NCBI RefSeq assembly: GCF_004328625.1
Contig: NZ_CP032229.1
Location: 1,488,001-1,552,000, forward strand
DNA from: Streptomyces seoulensis
Lineage (GTDB): Bacteria; Actinomycetota; Actinomycetes; Streptomycetales; Streptomycetaceae
Reading direction: 5' to 3'
Length of the DNA stretch: 64,000 nt
In this document: positions 18,816-28,600 of the stretch, in pieces
How the letters are laid out: each line of letters begins with the position of its first letter
How positions within the stretch are numbered: the stretch's first letter is position 1
Notes under the pieces: generated by a model
Databases searched by the model: none
Seen by the model: only the letters and a program-made list of their open reading frames with translations
What the model was told of the DNA's origin: nothing
Position numbers and translations under genes: made by a program

Positions 18816-19832
18816 ATGGTCGGCACCATGGTTCTGCTGCCGGCGTTCCTCCGCCCCACCCGGAAGACACGACGCGCCTCGCGCCCGGACTCCCCCGCAC
18901 CGGCCGACGACGTCATCCTCGACGCGCCCGACGACCGCCTCTCCCCCGCCCTGGTCTCGGCCGGGCAGGGCGGGTTCACGGTCGCCGCCGCCCTGCTCGC
19001 GGCCACCCGCGCGGCGGCCCAGTGGGAGGAGCGCGACGCCTACGCCACCCGGCTCGCCGCCTTCGCCCGCTCCCGCCCCGAGTGGTTCGAGGCATGGCGC
19101 GCGGCCGACCCCGGCGACCCCGGCGTGCTGCTGGTCGGCGCCCAGCTGGCCGTGGACCGCGCCTGGCCCTCGCCGGGCCGGGCCGAGCTGCTGCGCGAGG
19201 CCAGCCCGCTGATCACGGCCGCCGCCCGCGCCGACGACCGCGACCCGGTGCCCTGGCGGATCGCGCTGGACCACGCGCGCGGCTCCCGCGCGGGCCACCG
19301 CTACTTCGAGGAGCTGTGGGAGGCGGCCGTACGCCGCTCCCCGCACCACTACGGCTGCCATGTGGCCGCGCTGCGCTATCTGGCCACCTTCTGGCACGGC
19401 TCGCACGGCGAGTGCTTCGACTTCGCCGAGCCGGCCGCCCAGGACGCCCCGCCCGGCTCGCTGGTGCAGGCGCTCCCGCTGCGGGCCGCCTTCGGCTACC
19501 TCACCGACGCCTGCGGCCCCGAGGTGCCCCGCGAGCGGCTGCTCGCCGCCGCCGACCGCGCGGTGGCCCTCTCCGCCCGCTTCCCGGCCGCCGACCCCCG
19601 CCCGGCCGAGGTCCGCAACACGCTGCTGTACGTCCTGCTGCGCCTGGAGCGCTGGGAGGAGGCCCGCACCCAGCTCGCGCTGACCGGCCCGTACGCCACC
19701 TCGTTGCCGTGGAGCCGGGTGTCCGAGGACCCGCTCGGGCACTTCCTGCGGCTGCGCGACGCCCTGCTGGCCGACGCCCCGCCCGGCGCCCTGGCCGCCC
19801 TGCTCCCGACCCCGCCGCGCGCCCGCGTCTGA
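18816..19832 (+). CDS. Conserved hypothetical protein, helical repeat-like
   Basis: About 338 residues from the ATG at 18816 (MVGTMVLLPAFLRP); a second ATG is at 18828, and the frame is open to 18744. No strong ribosome binding site separates these choices. After a basic N-terminus the protein is Ala/Arg/Leu-rich and almost all helical, with paired segments such as [24 protein letters not shown], and EVRNTLLYVLLRLERWEEARTQL that look like tetratricopeptide-type helices. I do not recognise a named family. Downstream is the LON-domain gene 90 bases away on the same strand. Confidence 0.6.
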   Translation: MVGTMVLLPAFLRPTRKTRRASRPDSPAPADDVILDAPDDRLSPALVSAGQGGFTVAAALLAATRAAAQWEERDAYATRLAAFARSRPEWFEAWRAADPGDPGVLLVGAQLAVDRAWPSPGRAELLREASPLITAAARADDRDPVPWRIALDHARGSRAGHRYFEELWEAAVRRSPHHYGCHVAALRYLATFWHGSHGECFDFAEPAAQDAPPGSLVQALPLRAAFGYLTDACGPEVPRERLLAAADRAVALSARFPAADPRPAEVRNTLLYVLLRLERWEEARTQLALTGPYATSLPWSRVSEDPLGHFLRLRDALLADAPPGALAALLPTPPRARV

Positions 19833-19922
19833 GTCCGGCGGGGGCCGGGCGGGCCCGGATCGGTGAGACTGCCGCTGGCGCCGCGGACGCTCCCGCGGGC
19901 GGGACCATTAGGCTGGGGCGTC

Positions 19923-20663
19923 GTGACCACCGCCCGCCTGCCTCTCTTCCCGCTGAACACGGCGCTGTTCCCGGGACTCGTGCTGCCGCTGTCCGTCTTC
20001 GAGGAGCGGTATCGCGCCATCATGCGCGAGCTGCTGAAGACCCCGGAGGACGAGCCGCGCCGGTTCGTCGTCGTGGCGATCCGCGACGGCCATCAGCTGG
20101 CGCGCAGCGCCACGGGCCTGCCGGACCCCGACGCCGGCACCGAGGAGCCCCCGGCGGGCGGCTTCGGCCCCGACCCGCTCAAGGCCCTGCACCGGGTGGC
20201 CTGTGTGGCGGACGCCGCGACCATCCGGGAGCGTCCCGACGGCACGTTCGAAGTGCTGTGCACGGGCACCACCCGCGTCAAGCTGCTCTCGGTGGACGAC
20301 TCCGGGTCGTTCCTCACCGCCGAGGTGGAGGAGCTGCCGGAGGAGCCCGGGGACGAGGCGGGCGCGCTCGCCGAAGGGGTGCTCCACTCCTTCCAGCAGT
20401 ACCAGAAGCGGCTGGCGGGCGCCCATGAGCGCTCCATCTCCGCCGACTCCGAGCTGCCGGACGACCCCAGTGTGATCTCCTACCTGGTGGCGGCGGCGAT
20501 GGTGCTGGACACCCCGACCAAGCAGCGGCTCCTCCAGGCCCCGGACACCGCGTCCCGGCTGCGGGACGAGCTGAAACTGCTTCGCGCGGAGACGGCGATC
20601 ATCCGTAGTCTGCCGTCCCTGCCCGCGTTCGAGCTGACGCGGGCGCGCACCAGTCTGAACTGA
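19923..20663 (+). CDS. LON substrate-binding domain protein
   Basis: A 246-residue protein consisting only of the Lon N-terminal (PUA-like) domain: it begins VTTARLPLFPLNTALFPGLVLPLSVFEERY, the classical start of this domain, and continues with RFVVVAIRDG, HRVACVADAATIRERPDG and the helical bundle GVLHSFQQYQKRLAGAHE. There is no ATPase or protease domain. GTG at 19923-19925 is chosen because the domain begins immediately after. Relatives are thought to bind unfolded or specific proteins; actual role unknown. The ybaK gene follows 25 bases downstream. Confidence 0.85.
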   Translation: MTTARLPLFPLNTALFPGLVLPLSVFEERYRAIMRELLKTPEDEPRRFVVVAIRDGHQLARSATGLPDPDAGTEEPPAGGFGPDPLKALHRVACVADAATIRERPDGTFEVLCTGTTRVKLLSVDDSGSFLTAEVEELPEEPGDEAGALAEGVLHSFQQYQKRLAGAHERSISADSELPDDPSVISYLVAAAMVLDTPTKQRLLQAPDTASRLRDELKLLRAETAIIRSLPSLPAFELTRARTSLN

Positions 20664-20688
20664 GGGAAACAGAGGGCCGGCACCCGCG

Positions 20689-21189
20689 ATGGCGAAGAAG
20701 TCCAAGAAGCAGCAGGCGGGCGGCACGCCCGCCACGGTGGCCCTCGGCGCGGCGGGCGTGGACCACACGGTCCACGCCTACGAGCACGACCCGGCCCACC
20801 CCTCCTACGGCGAGGAGGCGGCCGAGGCGATGGGCGTCTCCCCCGACCGCGTCTTCAAGACCCTGGTGGCCGAGGTGGACGGCGCCCTCACGGTGGCCGT
20901 GGTCCCGGTCTCCGGCACGCTGGACCTGAAGGCGCTGGCGGCGGCCGTCGGCGGCAAGCGGGCGGCGATGGCCGACCCCGCACTCGCCGAGCGCACCACC
21001 GGTTACGTACGCGGCGGCATCTCCCCGCTCGGCCAGCGCAAGAAGCTCCCCACCGTGCTGGACGAGTCGGCCGGCGCCCACCCGACGATCTGCGTCTCGG
21101 CGGGCCGGCGCGGTCTGGAGGTCGAACTCGCCCCCGCCGATCTGGCCACCCTGACGAAGGCCGTCCTGGCACCCATCGGCCGGGGCTGA
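20689..21189 (+). CDS. ybaK: Cys-tRNA(Pro) deacylase, YbaK family
   Basis: A 166-residue YbaK/EbsC protein that hydrolyses Cys-tRNA(Pro) formed by mistake by ProRS. The fold is seen in HPSYGEEAAEAMGV, SPDRVFKTLVAEVDG with the essential lysine, VVPVSGTLDLKALAAAVGGKRAAMAD, and TGYVRGGISPLGQRKKLPTV. ATG at 20689 follows an AGAGGG box. It ends 13 bases from the convergent DUF2567 gene. Confidence 0.93.
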   Translation: MAKKSKKQQAGGTPATVALGAAGVDHTVHAYEHDPAHPSYGEEAAEAMGVSPDRVFKTLVAEVDGALTVAVVPVSGTLDLKALAAAVGGKRAAMADPALAERTTGYVRGGISPLGQRKKLPTVLDESAGAHPTICVSAGRRGLEVELAPADLATLTKAVLAPIGRG

Positions 21190-21202
21190 CCCCATACGCG
21201 GG

Positions 21203-21880
21203 TTACGCGGGCGGCGTCCCGTACGGGCCCTGCGGCTCGTGGTCGTAGGGGCCCTGCTCGTACGGGTCGGGGTCGCGCGGGCCGAAGAGGGCCGTCAGGC
21301 CCAGGTGGACCAGGAGCGCGCCCAGCGGCCAGGCCAGCAGGGCGCCCTTGGCGCCGAGCCGGAGCGGGGCCGGGAAGGTGACGCCCGCGCCGACCGCCTT
21401 GGCGTGCGCGATCACGTCCGAGGTCGGGCCCAGCCAGACCCCGAGCCGCCAGGCCAGCAGCGAGGCGAGCAGCCCGCCGACGCCGAGGCCCACCACCAGC
21501 GGCACGCCTCCGCGCCGCCGCAGCAGGAACACCACGACCGCGCTGATCAGGCCGAACGCCAGGCCCAGCAGGGTGAAGGTGCCGTCCACCCCGGCCGCCT
21601 GCTCGCCCTCGGTGTCCTTGAGGTAGACCACCCAGCTCCGGTCGGTCGTCTCACCCACCAGCGGCACGTGCGGGGCCAGCCACCACCACAGCAGCCCGAG
21701 CAGCACCCCGGAGAGCGCCACCGCCACGGCCACGACGACGGCTTCGCGTACTTCGGTCTTCATACCGGGGCCGTCCTGTCCGTACGGGTCCGCGACCGGT
21801 GTCCCGCCCGAGGGGCCCCCTCCGTGCTGATGCGCGAAGTCGTCGTGCGGCGGCGGGGGCGGAGTCAGCGGTGCGGTCAC
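21203..21880 (-). CDS. DUF2567-type membrane protein
   Basis: A 225-residue protein with a Pro/His/Gly-rich N-terminal tail (about 40 residues), four hydrophobic helices (about 46-66, 100-118, 126-145 and 178-195) and a Tyr/Pro/Gly/Asp-rich C-terminal tail with repeated Pro-Tyr units. It resembles DUF2567 proteins of actinobacteria. Start is GTG at 21878-21880. Downstream of the ABC permease gene with a 34-base gap, so possibly co-transcribed. Function unknown. Confidence 0.65.
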   Translation of the reverse strand: MTAPLTPPPPPHDDFAHQHGGGPSGGTPVADPYGQDGPGMKTEVREAVVVAVAVALSGVLLGLLWWWLAPHVPLVGETTDRSWVVYLKDTEGEQAAGVDGTFTLLGLAFGLISAVVVFLLRRRGGVPLVVGLGVGGLLASLLAWRLGVWLGPTSDVIAHAKAVGAGVTFPAPLRLGAKGALLAWPLGALLVHLGLTALFGPRDPDPYEQGPYDHEPQGPYGTPPA

Positions 21881-21914
21881 CCTGACATCGTGCCAGGTCG
21901 TGTCGCGCGCCGCG

Positions 21915-22736
21915 TCACCGGACGGCGGCCCTGCGGTAGGCGCGGGTCGCCACCGCCAGCGAGATCACCCCGACGCCCGCGCACACGCCCAGGTCAGCGA
22001 GGACCACCGCCCAGTCGGGGTCCGGGCCGAAGGTGCGCGCGTACGCCTCCACCCCGTAGGTCGAGGGCAGCAGGTCGCGGGCGAGGCGCACGATGCCGGG
22101 CATCCGGTCGGCGGGCAGCACGCCGAGCAGCAGCGCCGCCGACATGCCGAGCTGGCCGAGCAGCGTGGCGAGTTCGGGGCGCGGGGCGAGCAGCCCGCAG
22201 GCGGCACCGAGCCCGGACAGCGCGGCCCCGGCCAGCGGGATCACCGCCAGCAGCACCCACAGGTTGGACAGCGGCAGCCCGAACAGCGCGCAGCCCACGA
22301 CCGCGGTGACCAGCGTCCCCGGCACGGTGAAGGAGGCGTACGCGGCCGCCGCGCCCAGCACCACGGCGGCCGGCGGCACCGGCAGCGTGGCGTAGTGGTC
22401 GAGCCCGCCGCTGGCCCGCAACTGGCCGAAGTACTGCGAGAGCAGGTTCAGCGCCACATAGGCGACGACCAGCACCGAGGACCCGGCGACCACGGCCTGC
22501 GCCTCGGGCCCGCTGTCCACCACGCCCCGCATCATCACGGCGATGCCGACCGACTGGAAGGTCGCCACGAACAGCAGCGGGATGCGCGCCACCCGGGCCC
22601 GTGACAGCTGGGCCCGGTAGACGGCGGCCAGCGAAGGCCACAGCCGCACGGGCGGCCCCAGCTCGGCCGCGCGCCGCGCCTGTCCCGGCACGCTCCTCGC
22701 GCCGCCCGGCAGGACCTCGGCGGGTACGACACTCAC
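21915..22736 (-). CDS. ABC transporter permease
   Basis: A 273-residue ABC-2 type permease with six hydrophobic helices. It begins VSVVPAEVLPGGARS at GTG 22734-22736, preceded by GAGGAG at good distance; the frame upstream into the ATPase gene is not used. The middle reads RIPLLFVATFQSVGIAVMMRGVVDSG, typical of export permeases. It pairs with the ATPase gene 76 bases upstream on the same strand. Substrate unknown; such pairs often export lipids, peptides or antibiotics. Confidence 0.85.
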   Translation of the reverse strand: MSVVPAEVLPGGARSVPGQARRAAELGPPVRLWPSLAAVYRAQLSRARVARIPLLFVATFQSVGIAVMMRGVVDSGPEAQAVVAGSSVLVVAYVALNLLSQYFGQLRASGGLDHYATLPVPPAAVVLGAAAAYASFTVPGTLVTAVVGCALFGLPLSNLWVLLAVIPLAGAALSGLGAACGLLAPRPELATLLGQLGMSAALLLGVLPADRMPGIVRLARDLLPSTYGVEAYARTFGPDPDWAVVLADLGVCAGVGVISLAVATRAYRRAAVR

Positions 22737-22812
22737 GACGCGCTGCTCCTCTTGACGACGGCGGCCGGACAGACGTCCCCCAGGAACCGTACGGATGCGA
22801 TCAGGACCGTGC

Positions 22813-23826
22813 TCACGCCTTGACCAGTCCCTGCCGGGCCTCCCCGCCGAGGGCGAGGTAGACGTCCTCCAGGCTCGGCGTGGCGAGGGTGAAGTCGTCC
22901 AGCGCGGCGAAGGCGGCCCCGCCGGTGACGGTGGCGACGGCGGCCCGCGCCTCCTCGGGGGCGAGCCGGAGCGTCCAGCGGCGTCCGGCCTCCACGGCCC
23001 GCTCACGCAGGACGGCGACTTCGGGCACGTCAAGGGGCGCCCGTTCCCGCCAGACCAGCTCGACCCGGACCTCGCCGGAGACCCGCTCCTTGAGCCCGGC
23101 CGGGGTGTCGCAGGCGATCACCCGGCCCTCGTCGAGCACGGCGACCCGGTCGAGCACGGTCTCGGCCTCGATGACGTTGTGGGTGACCAGCAGCACGGTC
23201 GCGCCCTGCTCGGCGCGGCGCCGGTCGACGGCGGCCCAGACCGCGCGCCGGGCCACCGGGTCCATGCCGGTGGTCGGCTCGTCCAGCACCAGCAGCGGGC
23301 GCGCGCCGACGAGGGCGGCGGCCAGGCAGGCGAGCCGCCGCTGGCCGCCGGACAGCTTCTTCAGCGGGCGCCCGGCCAGCGGGGCGAGTCCCAGCTCGTC
23401 CAGGACGGCGTCCCGCTCGGCGCGGGCGGCGCGTGCCTCAAGGCCGCGCAGCCGGCCGGTGGTCTCGACGGCGAGGGCGACCGTCAGCTCGTCCAGCGCG
23501 GAGGACTCCTGGCCGAGGTAGGCGAGGATGCGGGCGGCCCGCTCGGGGTGGCGCACGATGTCGTGGCCGAGGATCTCGACGCTGCCGGAGTCGGGGCGCA
23601 GCAGCCCGGTGAGCTGGCGGACCAGGGTGGACTTGCCGGCGCCGTTGGGGCCGAGCAGCCCGAAGATCTCGCCGTGCCGCACGTCCAGGGTCACCTGGTC
23701 GGTGGCCCGCACCGCGGGCGCGCCGACCGCGCCGCGCCGCCCTTTGACGGGCGGATAGGTCTTGCTGAGCGCGCGCACGCGTACGACGTCGTCGTACCTG
23801 AGTGGCTCTCCCGCGCGCGTGGTCAC
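22813..23826 (-). CDS. ABC transporter ATP-binding protein
   Basis: A 337-residue ATPase subunit of an ABC-2 exporter. Walker A GPNGAGKST, Q-loop in ILAYLGQESSALDEL, signature LSGGQRR, Walker B LLVLDEPT and the switch His in LLVTHN are all intact. A C-terminal extension of about 95 residues, common in drug-resistance type ATPases (DrrA-like), follows. The start is set at GTG 23824-23826 (VTTRAGEPLRYDD); earlier in-frame starts up to 23874 are possible. Together with the downstream permease it makes a half-size export system. Confidence 0.92.
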   Translation of the reverse strand: MTTRAGEPLRYDDVVRVRALSKTYPPVKGRRGAVGAPAVRATDQVTLDVRHGEIFGLLGPNGAGKSTLVRQLTGLLRPDSGSVEILGHDIVRHPERAARILAYLGQESSALDELTVALAVETTGRLRGLEARAARAERDAVLDELGLAPLAGRPLKKLSGGQRRLACLAAALVGARPLLVLDEPTTGMDPVARRAVWAAVDRRRAEQGATVLLVTHNVIEAETVLDRVAVLDEGRVIACDTPAGLKERVSGEVRVELVWRERAPLDVPEVAVLRERAVEAGRRWTLRLAPEEARAAVATVTGGAAFAALDDFTLATPSLEDVYLALGGEARQGLVKA

Positions 23827-23905
23827 GAGGGACGAGACTACGCGGTGCGGACCCTTTACTCGCCTTTGGGGCACCTCATCTCGGCATCCGCCGGTCAGGG
23901 CGCGT

Positions 23906-25138
23906 TCACTCCCCGGCGGTCGCGCTCTCCGCCGCGGCCGGGACGTCGAACTCCCGCCAGAACCCCGCCCGGATGGCGTAGCGGTCGTGCTCGTCGATCT
24001 GGTCGTCCTTGTGGGCGAGCAGGCCGAAGCGGGCCGCGTAGCGCAGCAGCTCGCCGTCGATGCGGTGCGGGATGCGGGGGTACATCGCGGACAGCCGCTG
24101 GAGGTGGCCCTGGTCTCCGAGCCGGGCCATCCAGCGGCGGGCGAAGACCTGGCCGACCTCGTAGGGGTCGCCGCCGACCGTGGTGATGTCCTCCTCGCGG
24201 TCCGCCCAGCGCTGCTCGGCGGTGGTGAGCTGGGCCAGCGTCGGCATGGCGGCGACCTCCGGCGGCTCGGCGGGGGTGCCCGGCCGGTCCACCCAGCCCT
24301 TGTCGGAGGACCAGCGCAGGGTGGCGCTCGCGGGGTTCTGGGCAGGCGGGGCGCCGGGGGTGGGGTTGCGCAGCGCGGCGAGGTCCTTGGGGGTGGGGAC
24401 GCCCTTGTGGGCGGCGCTCCGGTCCTGGCCGCCGTTCTCCGGTGCGGTGGCGGCCGGGCGGTGGGTGTCGTCCTCGGCGGTGCGCTCCTGGCCGGAGGGC
24501 GCGGACTCGGGCAGCGGGGCGGAGAGGATCGCGGCGATCTCGGGGCGGGGCACCGGGGGCGGGGCGCAGACGCCGGTGAGTTCCTTGGCGCGGACGGCCT
24601 TGATGATCCAGGCGCGGTCCAGCACGCGCCGTTCGTCGGCCTCGGCGACCAGGTCCTCGGACTGGTTGTAGTCGCCGTCGGCGGCCTGCACGGCCCACAG
24701 GTGGACGGCGACGCCGTGCTCCTTGGCCGCCATCATGCCGGGCAGCAGATCGCCGTCGCCGGTGACGAGGACGATGTCGGAGCAGGCGCGGTTACGGGCC
24801 AGCTCGGTCAGCTCGGCGTGCATGGCCGCATCGACGCCCTTCTGCGCCCAGCGGCCGTCGCTCCTGGTCAGGGCGCCGAGCCGGACGGTCACCCGGGGCA
24901 TCACCCGGAGTCTGCGGTGTTCCGGCTGGGGGACCCGGTCGGGGGCGCCGTCGAACCAGTAGATGCGCAGCAGCGGGCGGCCGGTCTCCGACTCGGCGCG
25001 TTCGCGCAGCGCCTGGATGAGCGCGGTGTGGTCGACGATGATCCGGGACCGCGAGGGCTCACCGGCGAGGAGGCTCGCGGCGGCTCCCAGCAGATACCCG
25101 GCGTCCACCAGGACGATGCAGCGGTCCACGCGACTCAC
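23906..25138 (-). CDS. NYN domain (PIN-like RNase fold) protein
   Basis: A 410-residue protein. The N-terminal NYN domain (about 1-180) carries conserved acidic residues in CIVLVDAGYLLGAAASLLAG, QKGVDAAMHAEL and DIVLVTGDGDLLPGMMAAKEHG, the pattern of a PIN-type metal-dependent nuclease. A Pro/Ala-rich linker (about 195-280) leads to a C-terminal helical domain ending in YAARFGLLAHKDDQIDEHDRYAIRAGFWREFD. It likely cleaves or processes RNA. GTG at 25136-25138 follows a GAAAGAGGG box. It is divergent from the 57-residue gene 216 bases away. Confidence 0.88.
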   Translation of the reverse strand: MSRVDRCIVLVDAGYLLGAAASLLAGEPSRSRIIVDHTALIQALRERAESETGRPLLRIYWFDGAPDRVPQPEHRRLRVMPRVTVRLGALTRSDGRWAQKGVDAAMHAELTELARNRACSDIVLVTGDGDLLPGMMAAKEHGVAVHLWAVQAADGDYNQSEDLVAEADERRVLDRAWIIKAVRAKELTGVCAPPPVPRPEIAAILSAPLPESAPSGQERTAEDDTHRPAATAPENGGQDRSAAHKGVPTPKDLAALRNPTPGAPPAQNPASATLRWSSDKGWVDRPGTPAEPPEVAAMPTLAQLTTAEQRWADREEDITTVGGDPYEVGQVFARRWMARLGDQGHLQRLSAMYPRIPHRIDGELLRYAARFGLLAHKDDQIDEHDRYAIRAGFWREFDVPAAAESATAGE

Positions 25139-25286
25139 CCTCTTTCCGGGAGGTATTGCTTCGGCGTTCCTTCGAGTCTGCCCGACCGCGCGGGGGTTAA
25201 CGGCCGGAACTCGATCTTCGGCGTGGCGTTTCGGGAGCCGGTGTCCCCACCAGCCCTGTCACACACGGTAATTATCCGACATGCGC

Positions 25287-25314
25287 TTGATGTCAGCGTA
25301 TGTGAATCTAATTT
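25287..25314 (+). promoter_or_regulatory. Candidate sigma-70-type promoter for the 57-residue gene
   Basis: TTGATG (25287-25292) and TAATTT (25309-25314) are spaced 16 bases apart in an A/T-rich stretch that is unusual for this genome. It ends about 40 bases before the ATG at 25355, where an AGGAGG box lies just upstream of the start. Confidence 0.45.
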
Positions 25315-25354
25315 CGGCCCTGGCCCCTAGACCCCCTTCAGGAGGCAGATCCCC

Positions 25355-25528
25355 ATGGCCAAGAACAAGAACCGCAAGCAGACCGGTCCGAAGAACCGTG
25401 CTTCCCAGGCCGAGCAGTCCCAGCGCTCCGCCGAGCAGGCCCCCGAGGCGCAGGAGGCCACCGTCCAGATCGCGGGCGGCCAGCAGGACCACACCCGCAA
25501 GCAGAGCAAGCGCTTCGGCCACAACTGA
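25355..25528 (+). CDS. 57-residue basic hydrophilic protein
   Basis: A short gene for a 57-residue protein starting MAKNKNRKQTGPKNRASQAE and ending DHTRKQSKRFGHN. Both ends are Lys/Arg-rich and the middle is Gln/Glu/Ala-rich; no hydrophobic segment, so it is probably disordered or helical and may bind nucleic acid. A perfect GGAGG box (25341-25345) precedes the ATG, a candidate promoter lies at 25287-25314, and a strong hairpin follows at 25567. This full set of signals supports a real, possibly well expressed gene. Family not recognised. Confidence 0.75.
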   Translation: MAKNKNRKQTGPKNRASQAEQSQRSAEQAPEAQEATVQIAGGQQDHTRKQSKRFGHN

Positions 25529-25566
25529 GTCTCGCTACAGGGCATTTGACCCGCAGCAGGCATACG

Positions 25567-25601
25567 AAAAGGGGCGCACCTCCGCGGGGTGCGCCCCTTT
25601 T
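25567..25601. terminator. Bidirectional terminator between the 57-residue gene and dnaE
   Basis: Arms AAAAGGGGCGCACC (25567-25580) and GGTGCGCCCCTTTT (25588-25601) pair perfectly with a 7-base loop. The T-run on the right and A-run on the left suit both the plus-strand small gene and the convergent dnaE. Confidence 0.85.
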
Positions 25602-25637
25602 GCTCTGCGTATCGCGTCGCCCGGTGTACCGCCGGGC

Positions 25638-28600
25638 TCAGCCGGTCAGGCAGGACGGGCCGAGCAGGACCTTGAGGTCGCCGTAGAGCGCGGGGTCGGG
25701 CTTGACCCGGTGCCGGTCCAGGCGCAGCACGGTGGTCTTGCGCGGGCCCTGGAGCTTGATGCGGACCTCGCTGTCGCCCTTGTGGTGGCTGAGGATCTCG
25801 CCGAGGCGGCTGATCATCGGCGGGGTGACCCGGACCGCCGGGATGGTCAGCACCACGGGGGCGTTGGTGCCCGCGTGGGACAGGTCGGGCACCTGGAGCT
25901 CCATGGCGACCAGCCGGGGCACGTCCTCCCGCTTGTCGAGCCGGCCCTTGACGAACACCACGGCATCCTCGACGAGTTGGGTCGAGACGAGCTGGTAGGT
26001 CGCCGGGAAGAACATGCACTCGATGGAGCCCGCGAGGTCCTCCACGGTGGCGATGGCCCAGGCGTTGCCCTGCTTGGTCATCTTGCGCTGGAGGCCGGAG
26101 ATGATGCCGCCGATGGTCACCACCGCGCCGTCGGAGTGCTCACCGCCGGTCAGCTGGGAGATGCCCGCGTCGGCCTTGTCGGAGAGCACGTGCTCCAGGC
26201 CGAAGAGCGGGTGGTCGGAGACGTAGAGACCGAGCATCTCCCGCTCCTGGGCGAGGAGATAGGTCTTCTCCCACTCCTCGTCGGTGAACTGGACGTCGAG
26301 TCCGAAGCCGGGTTCGTCGCCCGCGTCCTCGCCCATGCCGCCGAAGAGGTCGAACTGGCCCTCGGCCTCCTTGCGCTTGACCGCGACCACGTTGTCGATC
26401 ATCGGCTCGTACTGCGCGGTGAGGCCCTTGCGGGTGTGGTTCATCGAGTCGAAGGCGCCGGCCTTGATCAGCGACTCGGTGGTGCGCTTGTTGCAGGCGA
26501 CCGCCTCGACCTTGTCGAGGTAGTCAGGGAAGGACAGGTACTTCCCCTTGGTCTTGCGGCCCCGGATGATCGCCTCGACCACGTTGGTGCCCACGTTGCG
26601 CACCGCGGAGAGGCCGAAGAGGATCACGTCGTCGCCCTGGGCGGCGAAGTTGGACTCCGACTCGTTGACGTTCGGCGGGAGCACCTTGATGCCCATGCGC
26701 CGGCACTCGTTGAGGTAGACGGCCGACTTGTCCTTGTCGTCCTTGACCGAGGTCAGCAGTCCGGCCATGTACTCGGCCGGGTAGTTGGCCTTGAGGTAGG
26801 CGGTCCAGTAGGACACCAGGCCGTACGCGGCGGAGTGCGCCTTGTTGAACGCGTATCCGGCGAACGGGACCAGCACGTCCCACAGCGCCTGGATGGCCTC
26901 GTCGCTGAAGCCCTTGTCGCGGGCGCCCTTCTGGAACAGGACGAAGTTCTTCGCCAGCTCCTCGGGCTTCTTCTTGCCCATCACGCGGCGGAGGATGTCG
27001 GCCTCGCCGAGCGAGTAGCCCGCGATGATCTGGGCGGCCTTCTGCACCTGCTCCTGGTACACGATCAGGCCGTGGGTGACGTCCAGGACCTCCCGGAGCG
27101 GCTCCTCCAGCTCCGGGTGGATCGGCGTGATCTCCTGCTGCCCGTTCTTGCGCAGGGCGTAGTTGGTGTGGGAGTTCATGCCCATCGGGCCCGGCCGGTA
27201 CAGGGCCGAGACGGCGGAGATGTCTTCGAAGTTGTCCGGCTTCATCAGGCGCAGCAGCGAGCGCATGGGTCCGCCGTCGAACTGGAAGACGCCGAGGGTG
27301 TCGCCGCGCTGGAGCAGTTCGAAGGTCTTGGGGTCGTCGAGCGGGAGGCTCAGGAGATCGATGTCGATCCCCTTGTTGGCCTTCACCATCTTGACGGCGT
27401 CGTCCATGATCGTGAGGTTGCGCAGGCCCAGGAAGTCCATCTTCAGCAGGCCGAGCGACTCACAGCTCGGGTAGTCCCACTGGGTGATGGTCACGCCGTC
27501 GGTGTGCCTCACCCACACCGGGACGTGCTCGGTGATGGTCTCGCTGGACATGATGACGCCGGCGGCGTGCACGCCCATCTGCCGGACCAGGCCCTCCACA
27601 CCGCGCGCGGTGTCGATGACCTTCTTCACGTCCGGTTCGTTCTCGTACATCGACCGGACCTCGCCCGCCTCCGAGTACCGGGGGTGCTCGGGGTTGGTGA
27701 TGCCGTCGATGTTGATGCCCTTGCCGAGGACGTCGGCGGGCATGGCCTTGGTGATCCGGTCGCCCATCGCGTACGGGTAGCCCAGCACGCGCGCGGAGTC
27801 CTTGATCGCGTTCTTGGCCTTGATGGTGCCGTAGGTGCCGATCATGGCGACCTTGTCGGCGCCGTACTTCTCGGTCACGTACCGGATCACCTCGACGCGC
27901 CTGCGCTCGTCGAAGTCGATGTCGACATCGGGCATCGAGATGCGCTCGGGGTTGAGGAACCGCTCGAAGATCAGGCCGTGCGGGATCGGGTCGAGGTCGG
28001 TGATGCCCATGGCGTAGGCGACGATCGAGCCGGCCGCGGAGCCTCGGCCGGGGCCGACCGCGATGCCGTTGTTCTTGGCCCACATGATGAAGTCGGCGAC
28101 CACGAGGAAGTAGCCGGGGAAGCCCATCGAGATGATGACGTCCATCTCGTACTCGGCCTGCTTCTGGCGGTCGTCGGGGATGCCGCCCGGGAAGCGGCGC
28201 TCCATGCCGCGGCGCACCTCCTCCTTGAACCAGGTGACTTCGGTGTAGCCGTCCGGGATGTCGAACTTGGGCATGAGGTTCTTGGCCTCGAACATGCCCG
28301 TGGTGTCGACCATCTCCGCCACCAGGAGGGTGTTGGCGCACCCCTCCTGCCAGGCGTCGGAGGAGTCGATGGCGTACATCTCGTCCGTGGACTTCAGGTA
28401 GTAGCCGGTGCCGTCGAACTTGAAGCGGCCGGGCTCGGAGAGGTTCTTGCCGGTCTGGATGCACAGCAGGGCGTCGTGGGCGGCCGCCTCGTGCGCGTAC
28501 GTGTAGTGCGAGTCGTTGGTGACCAGCGGGGGGATGCCGAGCTTCTTGCCGATCTCCAGCAGGCCGTCGCGGACCCGGTGCTCGATGTCGATGCCGTGGT

